From assembly GCA_002724185.1 (NCBI GenBank), contig PBOB01000079.1, positions 1 through 64,000 on the forward strand: a stretch of 64,000 nucleotides of DNA. The letters run 5' to 3'. Positions 8,110 to 18,188 of this stretch are shown piece by piece. Source of the stretch: Acidiferrobacteraceae bacterium. Its GTDB lineage: Bacteria > Pseudomonadota > Gammaproteobacteria > Arenicellales > UBA868. The translations under genes and the position numbers were made by a program. Numbering within the stretch: the stretch's first letter is position 1; the number at the start of each line of letters is the position of its first letter. Below the pieces are notes generated by a model, which did no database searches, was not told where the DNA came from, and saw only the letters and a program-made list of their open reading frames with translations.

Positions 8110-9537
8110 GTGGACTATCTACCTATCTTTCTAAAACTAACCGATGAGCCTTGCCTAGTTGTGGGAGGCGGTGAAACCGCGCAAAGAAAAATAGATCTTT
8201 TGCTCAGAGCGCGGGCACAGATAACCGTCGTAGCGCCAGATATCACTAATCATATTCACACTTTGGTGAAACGAGGTAGGATCGACTATATCCGAGACCA
8301 GTTTTACGACGAATACTTGGACAAAACTCGGATTGTAATAATTGCTACAAATAACATTGATACGAACAAACGAGTAGCAGCAGCAGCGCGTAAGTTACGA
8401 CTACCGATAAATGTTGTCGACCAACCAGCTCTATGCGACTTTATCATTCCCTCTATTGTGGATCGATCTCCAGTGATTGTTGCGGTTGGGACTGGCGGTA
8501 CCTCACCGGTTTTAGCGCGCATTCTACGCGCCAAACTCGAAACAATAATTCCAGCAAGTTACGGTCAACTGGCTATCCTTGCTCGTGACTTTAGGGCGAA
8601 AGTTCGCTCCAAGCTTCCAACAACTCAACAGCGTCGAGCTTTTTGGGAACAGGTTTTCCAGGGTCCAATAGCTGAGATGATGTTTTCTGGAAAAGAAAAT
8701 AAAGCACGACATTTACTCAATAAACTCCTGAATTCAGCTGATCCACACTCCTTTAAACAGGGCGAAGTTTATCTTGTTGGTGCTGGACCTGGAGATCCGG
8801 ATCTTCTTACATTTCGCGCACTTCGTCTAATGCAACAAGCGGACGTCGTCCTATACGACAGACTTGTATCAGATGGCGTACTTGATCTTGTTCGTCGCGA
8901 AGCTGATCGTATCTATGTTGGGAAAAAAAGAGCGCAGCATGAAGTTCCCCAAAATAAGATTAATCAACTACTCGTTGATCTTGCTAAATCTGGCAAACGA
9001 GTCCTTAGGCTAAAGGGTGGCGATCCCTTTATTTTCGGTCGTGGTAGCGAGGAAATTGAAGACCTATTTCATAATGGTATCCCATTTCAAGTAATACCTG
9101 GCATCACAGCCGCTTCTGGCTGCGCATCTTACGCAGGAATTCCCCTAACACATAGGGATTTTGCACAGTCTTGTGTTTTTGTCACCGGTCATCTGCAAAG
9201 CGAGAATCTTGAGTTAAATTGGAAGCAGCTCTGCCAGCCAAGTCAGACGGTTGTTGTCTATATGAGTCTCACTGGCCTCGATACAATTTGTAAACAAATG
9301 ATAAACCATGGATCACCAGCCCACCTTCCGGCAGCGTTAATACAGCAAGGAACCACGTCTGATCAACGGGTGGTCTGTGGCACGCTTAATACTCTACCCG
9401 GCCTAGTCTCCAAGCTTAAGATTAAGCCCCCAACACTATTGATAATTGGGGAGGTTGTACAATTACATAGCATGCTGAATTGGTTTCAACCTGGTCAGAG
9501 CGAACTCGGAACATTACAACTGGGAAATACAGGTTAG
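8110..9537 (+). CDS. cysG: Siroheme synthase CysG (trifunctional)
   Basis: CysG converts uroporphyrinogen III to siroheme by SAM-dependent bis-methylation, NAD-dependent oxidation and ferrochelation. The 475-aa protein has the N-terminal dehydrogenase/chelatase domain (CLVVGGGETAQRK near residue 15; TGGTSPVLARILRAKLE near 125-140, including the regulatory serine region) and the C-terminal SUMT methyltransferase domain (YLVGAGPGDPDLLT, LRLKGGDPFIFGRG). The length equals the E. coli type. The start is GTG 8110. Siroheme is the cofactor of DsrAB encoded 5 kb away, and a Rieske protein gene follows by 21 bases. Confidence 0.96.
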   Translation: MDYLPIFLKLTDEPCLVVGGGETAQRKIDLLLRARAQITVVAPDITNHIHTLVKRGRIDYIRDQFYDEYLDKTRIVIIATNNIDTNKRVAAAARKLRLPINVVDQPALCDFIIPSIVDRSPVIVAVGTGGTSPVLARILRAKLETIIPASYGQLAILARDFRAKVRSKLPTTQQRRAFWEQVFQGPIAEMMFSGKENKARHLLNKLLNSADPHSFKQGEVYLVGAGPGDPDLLTFRALRLMQQADVVLYDRLVSDGVLDLVRREADRIYVGKKRAQHEVPQNKINQLLVDLAKSGKRVLRLKGGDPFIFGRGSEEIEDLFHNGIPFQVIPGITAASGCASYAGIPLTHRDFAQSCVFVTGHLQSENLELNWKQLCQPSQTVVVYMSLTGLDTICKQMINHGSPAHLPAALIQQGTTSDQRVVCGTLNTLPGLVSKLKIKPPTLLIIGEVVQLHSMLNWFQPGQSELGTLQLGNTG

Positions 9538-9558
9538 TAAAATAACAGGGGGGATGAT

Positions 9559-9903
9559 TTGAATAGTCGAGTCGCCTATCAAGATGTAGCAGCAACCAAC
9601 GATCTTCTGAAGAATGGAATGCTGAGGGTACAAATAAATGATGAGTGGATACTAATTGCAAATGCCGCAGGTACTTATTATGCAGTCTCGGATACCTGCA
9701 CTCATGAAGATGCATCTTTATCCCTTGGCGCTTTGAGCGATGATTGCATTCGCTGCCCATTGCATGGTAGCCGATTTCGATTACGAGACGGGAAGGCACT
9801 GGATGATCCTGCCGATGTTGACCTAGCTGTTTATGCGATAGAAGTCAAAGACGGGCGGATTCTCGTGGCCCCCTGTACGAAGATCAATATAAAGTCACCC
9901 TAG
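9559..9903 (+). CDS. Small Rieske [2Fe-2S] ferredoxin (NirD-like)
   Basis: The 114-aa protein is a single Rieske domain. The cluster ligands are visible as C-T-H (in DTCTHEDASL) and C-P-L-H (in IRCPLHGSRF). It resembles the small subunit NirD of assimilatory nitrite reductase or ring-hydroxylating-dioxygenase ferredoxins. The start is TTG 9559, placed five to ten bases after an AGGGGGG ribosome site; the nearby ATG is out of frame. It follows cysG closely, and its end overlaps the converging hemD stop by 4 bases. No large nitrite reductase subunit is in the window, so its redox partner is open. Confidence 0.87.
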   Translation: MNSRVAYQDVAATNDLLKNGMLRVQINDEWILIANAAGTYYAVSDTCTHEDASLSLGALSDDCIRCPLHGSRFRLRDGKALDDPADVDLAVYAIEVKDGRILVAPCTKINIKSP

Positions 9904-10685
9904 AGGTCAGAAACAACCGTGTATACGCCTTCCAATATTGATTCTTCAGTAGGACATGTTGCAACGATTATCTTACCTTGGTAGCCAATCACTCTGCAAT
10001 GCTGTTCCACCCTTGCACTTACCACAACTAGAGGTGCCTCTTTAAGCCATAACCTCTTTCCTTCCGACATTAGGTTCCATAGATTCTGAGCAGCGCTTAC
10101 ACTCATAAGAGTAACCACGCTGATACCATATTGCTCCAAATATCTGAGTGCACTCGCATTTAGTTGACTTGGCGCGGAACGTCTATAACATGTCACCGCC
10201 ACAACGTTAGCATTGCGCTCAACCAGACGCATAGTCAGCCACGCGCGCCCATGTTCTCCAGAGAAAATGTAAACAACCTTCCTGACGGGGGCTGCCAACT
10301 CCGGAATTGCTAAGAGATTCTCACTTTTGAACGGAGGAGTTGCCACACCGCTCACCTTTATCCCAGCTTCTCTAAGCTTGAAGGCCGTGCCTGGACCAAT
10401 TGCAAAAATCTTAGCCTCAGAACGCAAAGTTTGACCGCACCGCTGTAAAAGGTTGATTCCGTACGCAACAGCATTGACACTCAGAAATATAACTATATCA
10501 GCATTTTGAATATTACGAATATTTTGTTTCGCAACTGTCTCATCATCAGGTGCTTCAATAATAAGTGTGGGGCATCTTATGGGCCTCCCTCCACATGCAT
10601 CTATCAATTCACAAAGACTAGCCGATTGGTGTTCTGGCCGGGTTACTAGTACCGACGCTCCATTCAGATTAATCACTGGATTCAT
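9900..10685 (-). CDS. hemD: Uroporphyrinogen-III synthase HemD
   Basis: HemD closes and inverts hydroxymethylbilane to uroporphyrinogen III, the branch point to heme and siroheme. The 261-aa protein shows the two-domain HemD pattern with the N-terminal VLVTRPEHQSASL strand-helix, the FLSVNAVAYG segment around residue 67 and a second-domain TLMSVSAAQNLW motif near 190. HemD sequences are generally poorly conserved, but the position directly after hemC, with a 17-base overlap, supports the call. The pair is transcribed leftward, converging with the Rieske gene. Confidence 0.92.
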   Translation of the reverse strand: MNPVINLNGASVLVTRPEHQSASLCELIDACGGRPIRCPTLIIEAPDDETVAKQNIRNIQNADIVIFLSVNAVAYGINLLQRCGQTLRSEAKIFAIGPGTAFKLREAGIKVSGVATPPFKSENLLAIPELAAPVRKVVYIFSGEHGRAWLTMRLVERNANVVAVTCYRRSAPSQLNASALRYLEQYGISVVTLMSVSAAQNLWNLMSEGKRLWLKEAPLVVVSARVEQHCRVIGYQGKIIVATCPTEESILEGVYTVVSDL

Positions 10686-11592
10686 TATTTAGTATTTGTT
10701 GGGCACCAAGTTTTTGCATTTTTTTTGCAAGATCGTAGCCAACATTCTTTGGAGAAGCTTTAGATCCACGATGCTCACAGAAAATTACTTCTTGCCCATC
10801 AGGATCTCCAACCATACCCCTTAAATGCAAGATATCACCATCTATCTCGCAATAAAACGCAACTGGAGATTCACAACCAGCGTTCAATGCTTCATTTGCA
10901 GCACGTTCAGCGTTCACTCGCACTTCGGTATCCCGATCATTAAGAGATTCAAGAATCGAATTGGTTAATTGGTCATCTGCACGACACTCAAGACCAATTG
11001 CCCCCTGACCCGCTGCCGGCAACATATTCTCGATGGGTATAACATCAGTAGCGCGATGCTCTAAACCTAATCGTTGTAATCCCACATTAGCAAGAACTAA
11101 GGCATCAAAATCTCCTCTATCTAAGCGCTCAAGACGTGTTTGCACATTGCCCCTTATTGGTCGCACTTGGACCCATGGTGTAAAGTACTTGATAAGGCAT
11201 TGACGCCGAAGGCTACACGTACCCACCCTAGCGCCTGGTTGCAAAGAACGAAGCGTCTGGGAGCTAGTCGAAACCAATGCATCTCGTGGATCTCCTCGAT
11301 TACAAATAGCGGCAATGTGTAACCCAATAGGCAAGCTCACAGTTACATCTTTCATTGAGTGAACAGCGACGTCGATCTGGTCTCTCAACAAACATTCCTC
11401 AAGCTCTTTCAAGAATAAGCCTTTGCCGCCCTCTTTCGATAGAGACAATTTCTGTTGACGGTCGCCCTGTGTAGTGATGGCAATCAACTCAATCTGAATA
11501 TCCGAGTGTAACGACTGTAGCCGCTCAGATACATAATTAGCCTGCCAAAGAGCTAGCTTGCTTTTTCGAGTACCGATCCGAAGCTTTGTCAT
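10669..11592 (-). CDS. hemC: Porphobilinogen deaminase HemC
   Basis: HemC polymerises four porphobilinogens to hydroxymethylbilane. The 307-aa protein has canonical motifs: RIGTRKSKLALWQA at the N-terminus, the catalytic SMKDV region (HSMKDVTVSLP), the arginines in ARVGTCSLRRQ and RPIRGNVQTRLERL, and the dipyrromethane-cofactor cysteine in NAGCESPVAF near residue 240. The start is ATG 11592. It is the first gene of the leftward hemC-hemD pair, and a divergent spacer of 231 bases separates it from hemB. Confidence 0.97.
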   Translation of the reverse strand: MTKLRIGTRKSKLALWQANYVSERLQSLHSDIQIELIAITTQGDRQQKLSLSKEGGKGLFLKELEECLLRDQIDVAVHSMKDVTVSLPIGLHIAAICNRGDPRDALVSTSSQTLRSLQPGARVGTCSLRRQCLIKYFTPWVQVRPIRGNVQTRLERLDRGDFDALVLANVGLQRLGLEHRATDVIPIENMLPAAGQGAIGLECRADDQLTNSILESLNDRDTEVRVNAERAANEALNAGCESPVAFYCEIDGDILHLRGMVGDPDGQEVIFCEHRGSKASPKNVGYDLAKKMQKLGAQQILNNESSD

Positions 11593-11814
11593 TTGATGTC
11601 TATGCCTATCTAGAGATATAACGCTAGTTTATCAAGCCCAGTAGTTGTAGCCACGAAAGCCCATAATGTATACCTCAGATCCCGCCATGGAGCTATATCC
11701 ACCATAATAATTGGGTGATTTATTTATTGAACAACCCAGATATCGAATAATAAAGTCCAAATTAGAAAATCGCATCACAATTGTGGATTCACATTCGATT
11801 GGATCAGTGCATAA

Positions 11815-12831
<1,017 letters not shown>

Positions 12832-12845
12832 AGTTAAATGAACTT

Positions 12846-13757
12846 CTATTTAGGTATTACTTTCATAGAATTCTTCGAGCGTTCCCAATCAAGACCAGCC
12901 TCAAGATTGGGGAAAAAAGGTGTCACGCCTAGCCATTCGCGCATTCGCGTGTTATCGATGCGTTTTGACTCATTGAGATATGACAGGATACTGGAGGTAA
13001 GTACATGCTTTGCCATCTCATATCGAATAATCGGTGGTGATGGCAAGTCATGAGCTTCAGCCACGGCTAGAAAATATTCTGACATCGTAGATGGATTACC
13101 GTCACTAACATTGCATATCACTGGCTCTATAGTTGATTGATCTAATTCAACTCTTGATGCAGCAATACAAGCGCGAGCCAAATCAGTTACGTGAATACGG
13201 TTACTCCAAGGTGAATCTTCGATCGCCAACACAGGTTCTCTGCGCTTTAACCGCTCAATTGGTAGTTTGCTAGGGCCATAGATTCCAGGCACACGCAATA
13301 TCACAGTTGGTACACCTGACTCTACAGACCATTTTGTAGCTACCATCTCAGCATCTACGCGTCGAATCGCTCGATCAGTGTTTGGATTTAAAGGCTGGGA
13401 TTCATTGATCCAATTTCCACCACAATCACCGTAAACTCCTGTGGTGCTAATCAAGATGAAACGAACGGGTAAATTCGGACCAGTGATCGACTGCAATACC
13501 CTAGCAATTCGAGTATCGCTGCTAGCCCAATTGGGTGGTGGAACAAACCAATAAAGTATCTTTCCCGAAACGTTGATTGCTAACGTTTCGTCAGCAGTAT
13601 CAAGATCTTGTACTACTGAATCGATCTGACATTTTAGCAGCAAATCTGCACTTTCTTTACTACGTACTAGAGCAGTAACCACGCCACCATCTTCTACCTC
13701 ACGAAGTGCTACCTGGCGACCCACATATCCACAACCCACAAAAAAACTATCTGTCAT
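12846..13757 (-). CDS. NAD(P)-dependent epimerase/dehydratase, YeeZ-like
   Basis: This is an extended-SDR Rossmann protein. The nucleotide-binding start FFVGCGYVGRQVA has the GxGxxG-like pattern, followed by LISTTGVYGDCGG and RVPGIYGP segments as in YeeZ/YbjS-type sugar-nucleotide epimerase homologues. Its biological substrate is unknown. I choose ATG 13757, immediately before the Rossmann strand; an ATG at 13808 would add 17 residues that look non-conserved. It is encoded 51 bases after the VOC-family gene on the same strand and converges with hemB. Confidence 0.8.
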   Translation of the reverse strand: MTDSFFVGCGYVGRQVALREVEDGGVVTALVRSKESADLLLKCQIDSVVQDLDTADETLAINVSGKILYWFVPPPNWASSDTRIARVLQSITGPNLPVRFILISTTGVYGDCGGNWINESQPLNPNTDRAIRRVDAEMVATKWSVESGVPTVILRVPGIYGPSKLPIERLKRREPVLAIEDSPWSNRIHVTDLARACIAASRVELDQSTIEPVICNVSDGNPSTMSEYFLAVAEAHDLPSPPIIRYEMAKHVLTSSILSYLNESKRIDNTRMREWLGVTPFFPNLEAGLDWERSKNSMKVIPK

Positions 13758-13808
13758 TGGCGTTGCCACCGAAGATATGCTGCTGCATTCATAGGTCAAA
13801 TAATGCAA

Positions 13809-14300
13809 TCATCTAGAGTTAGTGTTCGCCGCTGATGTAGTCCACAGATCAAGAGTCTTCCTAGCACTTCTTACAGAATCCTTGGTAGTGCTAGTATGGT
13901 CACTCGGTGCAGCAAGCTCAATAACGTAGCCATTAGGATCGCGAAAATAGACTGAATCTATAGAGCCGTGGTTCGAAATCCCACGAGTTTCTATCTCCTT
14001 CTGCCTACCTTTGTCTAGGAATCGATGTAGTGTATTTCGATCAACTTTAAGCGCTATATGAAGATCAAAATCATCCTGCCTTTTGAATTCAAAAGGTTGG
14101 CCTGGAGCTTCAAAAAAAGCCAAGAAAGAATCATCTAGCATTCGATAAAACGTATGCAGTACGCGTGTACTCCGACCAGTCTTTGTTTTCTGAATTTCAA
14201 ATGCGCTTACAAGAGGGAGCTCAAGAAAGTCTTCATAGAATTTTCTTGTTTCCTCTGAATTCCGGCAGCGATACGCGTTGTGATGAAGTCCATGAATCAT
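13809..14300 (-). CDS. Vicinal-oxygen-chelate (glyoxalase/dioxygenase-like) protein
   Basis: The 163-aa protein is a VOC-fold member. It opens with HGLHHNAYRCRNSEETRKFY (metal-ligand His near residue 5-6) and ends the module with VYFRDPNGYVIELAAP, the usual second-half signature with a metal-ligand Glu. The length fits one two-module VOC unit. Candidate roles are dioxygenase, glyoxalase or lyase; the sequence does not decide. It precedes the YeeZ-like gene and follows the cupin gene by 73 bases on the same strand. Confidence 0.78.
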   Translation of the reverse strand: MIHGLHHNAYRCRNSEETRKFYEDFLELPLVSAFEIQKTKTGRSTRVLHTFYRMLDDSFLAFFEAPGQPFEFKRQDDFDLHIALKVDRNTLHRFLDKGRQKEIETRGISNHGSIDSVYFRDPNGYVIELAAPSDHTSTTKDSVRSARKTLDLWTTSAANTNSR

Positions 14301-14373
14301 GTTAGCTTCCCCATGCTAAGCATTAAGCCTAATAATATCTAAGTTTAACGATAAATATAGCAACACGAGAACT

Positions 14374-14739
14374 CTAATCGTCCCGGTGCACAGTATCTAT
14401 TGAAAAGGCAGGTAGGCAGACTGCGATGTAGTCCGCACCACCAGGATAAGGTGTGCTGTACCTAACCCACTCATGCTTTTGTGCCTGAACTGCCTGACCA
14501 GCCTCTACATTAAAAGTCAGATCTTTTGTTTCAACCTTCAGAATACCATTTAACACATATGTAAACTCATCAAACTCGGGACACTGGCCAGGCTCTTCCC
14601 AGCCCTCAGGACTGGTCATATGAGCAATGCTAAGATGGGAATCCTGACTATTTACAAGACCGAAAATTTCTCTGATGATTTTGTCTTTCGTGCCAACAGC
14701 TTTAACAATGGTAGGTTTCTCAATCCTACTTGCCATCAA
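14374..14739 (-). CDS. Small cupin-domain protein
   Basis: A single beta-barrel cupin of 121 aa. The first cupin motif is degenerate (PGQCPEFDEFTYVLNGILKVE, residues about 51-71) with E/D in place of the usual His pair, and the second motif is the GQAVQAQKHEWVRYSTP region with one His. Metal binding is therefore uncertain. Two adjacent ATG codons (14739 and 14736) are possible starts. It is followed on the same strand by the VOC gene. Function unknown. Confidence 0.72.
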   Translation of the reverse strand: MMASRIEKPTIVKAVGTKDKIIREIFGLVNSQDSHLSIAHMTSPEGWEEPGQCPEFDEFTYVLNGILKVETKDLTFNVEAGQAVQAQKHEWVRYSTPYPGGADYIAVCLPAFSIDTVHRDD

Positions 14740-14967
14740 TTGCTCCTTAATTAGTATATATTTTGTAGCTGCTAATTATATGTCACTGATATGATTAGTT
14801 CTTATCATACTTTAATGCAATCTTTGTTCGATGACTGCATAAAGGAGCTCTCGTAGTAAAAACCTGAAAATAGCTGTAACGCACGAATTAGCAACAAAAT
14901 AGTACAATGTTCAGTTATTACATATTTTATACATCCATCAATTGATTAAAACGAGATATCACCCAAT

Positions 14968-16170
14968 ATGACAGCCTCTGACATTCGTTGTGGAAATGAT
15001 CTTAAGCTCTATGAAAAACTGCTTAGAAATACTGATGTGAAGCAAGCGCAACAGAAAATTGCAAAACTTGAGAAGGAACAGAAAAATCATGGCATCCGAC
15101 GACATTTGCTAGCCACTTCGGTTCGCCTCAGTCAATCAATGTCTAAACCACTACATCATATGGTAAGTCATTGCAGAGAGAAACTTGGAGTAGATTCGCC
15201 CCTTGAACTTTATGCCTACGCCAGCCCTCAATTTAATGCAGCCTGCTTTAAACCCGAAGATGGTAGAGTGTTTGTGATGTTTTCCTCTGCGATTCTAGAG
15301 TCATTCTCCGAGACTGAACTTCTTTTTGTTGTGGGGCATGAACTTGGTCACCATTACTACCGGCACCATGACATACCAATCGGATATGTGCTAAAGCAAC
15401 GTAAGCATACTCCTCCAGAATTAGCTCTTGACCTTTTTACATGGTCTAGATATGCAGAAGTTTCAGCAGATCGAGCTGGTGCTTTTTGCGCTGAAAATCT
15501 CAACAGCGTCGCAAAAGCGCTATTTAAGTTGGCCTCTGGTATCAGTAGTGACCATATCATTAAATTTGATCTCGACCAATTCTTAAATCAAGTAGATGAC
15601 ATGATGGCATTTGATTCTCAACCTGGTTATAGCTCGTCGGAACAAGATTGGTTTCTTACACATCCCTTCAGCCCTCTTCGAGTAAAAGCACTGAAGTACT
15701 TCCATGAGTCAGAACTAATGGATGGCACTATCTCATCTATTGAGCTAGAAGACCGTGTCAGACAAATAATGGAAGTGATGGAGCCATCTTATTTGGAGGG
15801 AAAAACAAGTGGAACGAGGGCGATGCGAAATCTATTTATAGCAGCAGCAATTGCTATTGCAGATGCCCATCTAGGCATTGGAAAAAAAGAAAGGGAAGTG
15901 TTACAACAATTTTTATCCAAGAATTTTACTATAGAGAATCTTGATAGAGATAAACTTCGTGAACTGTTACCCCAGAGAATTGTCGAAGCCAAAGCGCATA
16001 CTACCGTACCACAAAGAATGCAGGTTGTCCGAGATCTCTGTATTGTTGCCAGTGCAGAGCAAGAAATTGCTGATGCAGAAATTGAGGTTCTTCTCCAGGT
16101 AGTGACGGACTTGGACATTGCTCCTAGCTTCCTTACAGCATGTATAGAGAGCTCGACAGAGCTGGATTAA
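14968..16170 (+). CDS. M48-family metallopeptidase fused to a TerB-like domain
   Basis: The N-terminal half is a zinc metallopeptidase: H124-E125-x-x-H128 in VGHELGHHYY and a downstream E164 in YAEVSADRAG, the M48 third ligand and ADraG signature. The C-terminal about 125 residues (from about 270) look like a TerB/DUF533-like helical domain (AAAIAIADAHLGIGKKEREVL, then SAEQEIADAEIEVLLQ), whose acidic repeats can bind metal. No membrane helices are present, unlike HtpX. ATG 14968. Stand-alone gene with a 228-base upstream spacer, and it converges with the DAO gene seven bases away. Substrate unknown. Confidence 0.82.
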   Translation: MTASDIRCGNDLKLYEKLLRNTDVKQAQQKIAKLEKEQKNHGIRRHLLATSVRLSQSMSKPLHHMVSHCREKLGVDSPLELYAYASPQFNAACFKPEDGRVFVMFSSAILESFSETELLFVVGHELGHHYYRHHDIPIGYVLKQRKHTPPELALDLFTWSRYAEVSADRAGAFCAENLNSVAKALFKLASGISSDHIIKFDLDQFLNQVDDMMAFDSQPGYSSSEQDWFLTHPFSPLRVKALKYFHESELMDGTISSIELEDRVRQIMEVMEPSYLEGKTSGTRAMRNLFIAAAIAIADAHLGIGKKEREVLQQFLSKNFTIENLDRDKLRELLPQRIVEAKAHTTVPQRMQVVRDLCIVASAEQEIADAEIEVLLQVVTDLDIAPSFLTACIESSTELD

Positions 16171-16176
16171 TTCTTA

Positions 16177-17244
16177 TCACTTAAGAAATCTCTCGATGCT
16201 ATACATCTCAAATAGATCTATGGATCTGCCATGGATAATCTCGTCAGCGGTCAATCTACCTACAATGGGCGCTAACGTAATACCACTATGCATCACTAAA
16301 ACATACAAACCTGGAGCATTTGAAATTCGTCCGATAGCTGGAAGACCATCATCTGGTATAGGCCGAACACCAATACTAAAATCGGCCAAATCAAAATGAC
16401 CTGGTCCTAGGAGCTTGCATGCCTCCGATGCAATGAGTTGCGCTTCGTCACTGTAACTAGAGGTTGCAAATCCAGCACCGGAAAAATCCCGTCCAGCTAT
16501 TAACCGACCATCGTACAATTGTCGAATGTGAATTCCTGGCGCTAAGATAATCCCATTTAATATGGTCGGCATTCTATAACTATATGCGAGCAAACCACTG
16601 CGCTTATTTATCGGCAATCGTACATTAGCCTGTGCAAGCAATGTATTAGCGCATGCACCTGTTGCTATTATGATTTCGTCTCCACTTAACTGCTCCCCAG
16701 ATATAGAGACACCTACGACTCGCCCTCCCTTAAAGATAAGCGAATCCGCAACGCCAGGACGAATAATAGCCCCCAAAGATACCGCGCGATCCAGAAGCAG
16801 TTGAGCAACGTTGTCGGGTGATACAGAACCCTCAGTATTTGCATGCGCTACATATTCTGGACAGTAAGCAATAGAAGGTTCGATGGTTCGTGCCTCTTTA
16901 CGGGAGACCAACTGTATCGGATAACCCCATGATGAAAGCTGATCAACTGTTTGCTCTACTATCTTCGGCTTACTTTCCCACCATAATGAACCATTCCAAT
17001 TCAGCCTAATCAGTCCATCTAGCTCCTTTTCCAGGCGATGCCAATCACTCATCGCAGCTAACCGGAATTCAAAATACTCTCGGTTATCTTGCTCAGCAGC
17101 GTTAATCCATCCAAAAGATTTTTTGGTAGCCGAACCACCGGGGTCATTTCCCGGAATAACCGTGACTTGAGCGCCTCCAATAATCAGATGATAGGCAACG
17201 GAGGATCCAATAATGCCACCACCAATAACTATGACTCTGATCAA
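16177..17244 (-). CDS. FAD-dependent amino-acid-type oxidoreductase (DAO family)
   Basis: The 355-aa protein has the N-terminal FAD-binding VIVIGGGIIGSSVAYHL motif and the DAO-family ending GVRPIPDDGLPAIGRI plus YVLVMHSGITLAPIVG. Family members oxidise D-amino acids, glycine, sarcosine or hydroxyproline. It lies 20 bases downstream of a LysR regulator on the same strand, an arrangement suggesting that the regulator controls it. The exact amine substrate cannot be read from the sequence. Confidence 0.85.
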   Translation of the reverse strand: MIRVIVIGGGIIGSSVAYHLIIGGAQVTVIPGNDPGGSATKKSFGWINAAEQDNREYFEFRLAAMSDWHRLEKELDGLIRLNWNGSLWWESKPKIVEQTVDQLSSWGYPIQLVSRKEARTIEPSIAYCPEYVAHANTEGSVSPDNVAQLLLDRAVSLGAIIRPGVADSLIFKGGRVVGVSISGEQLSGDEIIIATGACANTLLAQANVRLPINKRSGLLAYSYRMPTILNGIILAPGIHIRQLYDGRLIAGRDFSGAGFATSSYSDEAQLIASEACKLLGPGHFDLADFSIGVRPIPDDGLPAIGRISNAPGLYVLVMHSGITLAPIVGRLTADEIIHGRSIDLFEMYSIERFLK

Positions 17245-17264
17245 GTGCAGAATGGCATCGACAA

Positions 17265-18188
17265 TCAGTCGGTAACAACGTTATCTATTGTGGCCTCAGA
17301 AACCAGCCAGTTCCAAAATGCCTTAATTCGAGGTTCTTCACTTTTCTCGTCACTCATAACACTATAATAACCATAATTACCTGGATAGTTGACATTGAAT
17401 AGGCGAATTAGACGAGACTGAGATACCAGCTCATCAGCCATCAAGCTAACCGCGAGCGCGACACCCTGACCCTGTAACACAGCTTGGATAGTGAAGTTGG
17501 GTGAACTGAACCGAGGCCCGCTATTAATATCGATGTTATTAATCTTCGCTGCGCTCAACCACTTTTCCCACTGCGGCCAGTCAGGATCATGAAAATTTGG
17601 GTCGAAATGTATAAGGGTATGCCATTTTAGATCACTAGGCGATAACAGGGGGTACTTGCCCTCTAGAAGAATCGGGCTGCATACTGGAAATACTTCCTGC
17701 TTCATCAGTCGATGAGCGCGTAAGCCTGGATAACGACCACGCCCAAAACGGATAGCAACATCAGTCTCTCGCCCATCAAGCTTAGAAATACTTTGCAGTG
17801 GATCTATGCGTATTTGAACTTCTGGATGGGCAACCGAGAATTCTGCTATTCGCGGCACTAGCCACTTAGCCCCAAAGATCGGTGGTGCACTGATCACTAA
17901 CGGTTCAATAGCTGCCGCCGACTTTACCCTTTCTATTGCTGCAATCAAGTGATCAAACCCCTGCCGCAATCCAGGCAAACACGCTTGCCCAGCAGCAGTC
18001 AGTTCTAGTGATCGACTGCGCCTATGGAATAATTTTGCACCGAGATATGATTCTAACGCTTTAATTTGATGACTAATGGCAGCCGGCGTGACATTCAACT
18101 CCCTTGCAGCCACAGTGAAGCTCATATGGCGACCTGCTGATTCAAATGCCTTTAGGGCGTTCAATGATGGCATCGAAATAGGATGCAT
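17265..18188 (-). CDS. LysR-family transcriptional regulator, GcvA-like
   Basis: The 307-aa protein begins with a winged helix-turn-helix (SLNALKAFESAGRHMSFTVAA, residues 9-29, then PAAISHQIKALE), followed by the effector domain. The start PSLNALKAFE and the ISHQIKALE recognition helix are typical of the GcvA subgroup that often governs amino-acid metabolism. It is upstream of and likely co-transcribed with the DAO oxidase. ATG 18188. The effector is unknown. Confidence 0.93.
   Translation of the reverse strand: MHPISMPSLNALKAFESAGRHMSFTVAARELNVTPAAISHQIKALESYLGAKLFHRRSRSLELTAAGQACLPGLRQGFDHLIAAIERVKSAAAIEPLVISAPPIFGAKWLVPRIAEFSVAHPEVQIRIDPLQSISKLDGRETDVAIRFGRGRYPGLRAHRLMKQEVFPVCSPILLEGKYPLLSPSDLKWHTLIHFDPNFHDPDWPQWEKWLSAAKINNIDINSGPRFSSPNFTIQAVLQGQGVALAVSLMADELVSQSRLIRLFNVNYPGNYGYYSVMSDEKSEEPRIKAFWNWLVSEATIDNVVTD

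Noticed and set aside
13960-13995. A GTTCGAA-like tRNA T-loop
   Set aside because: It is a chance match inside the VOC gene; no cloverleaf partner arms found.
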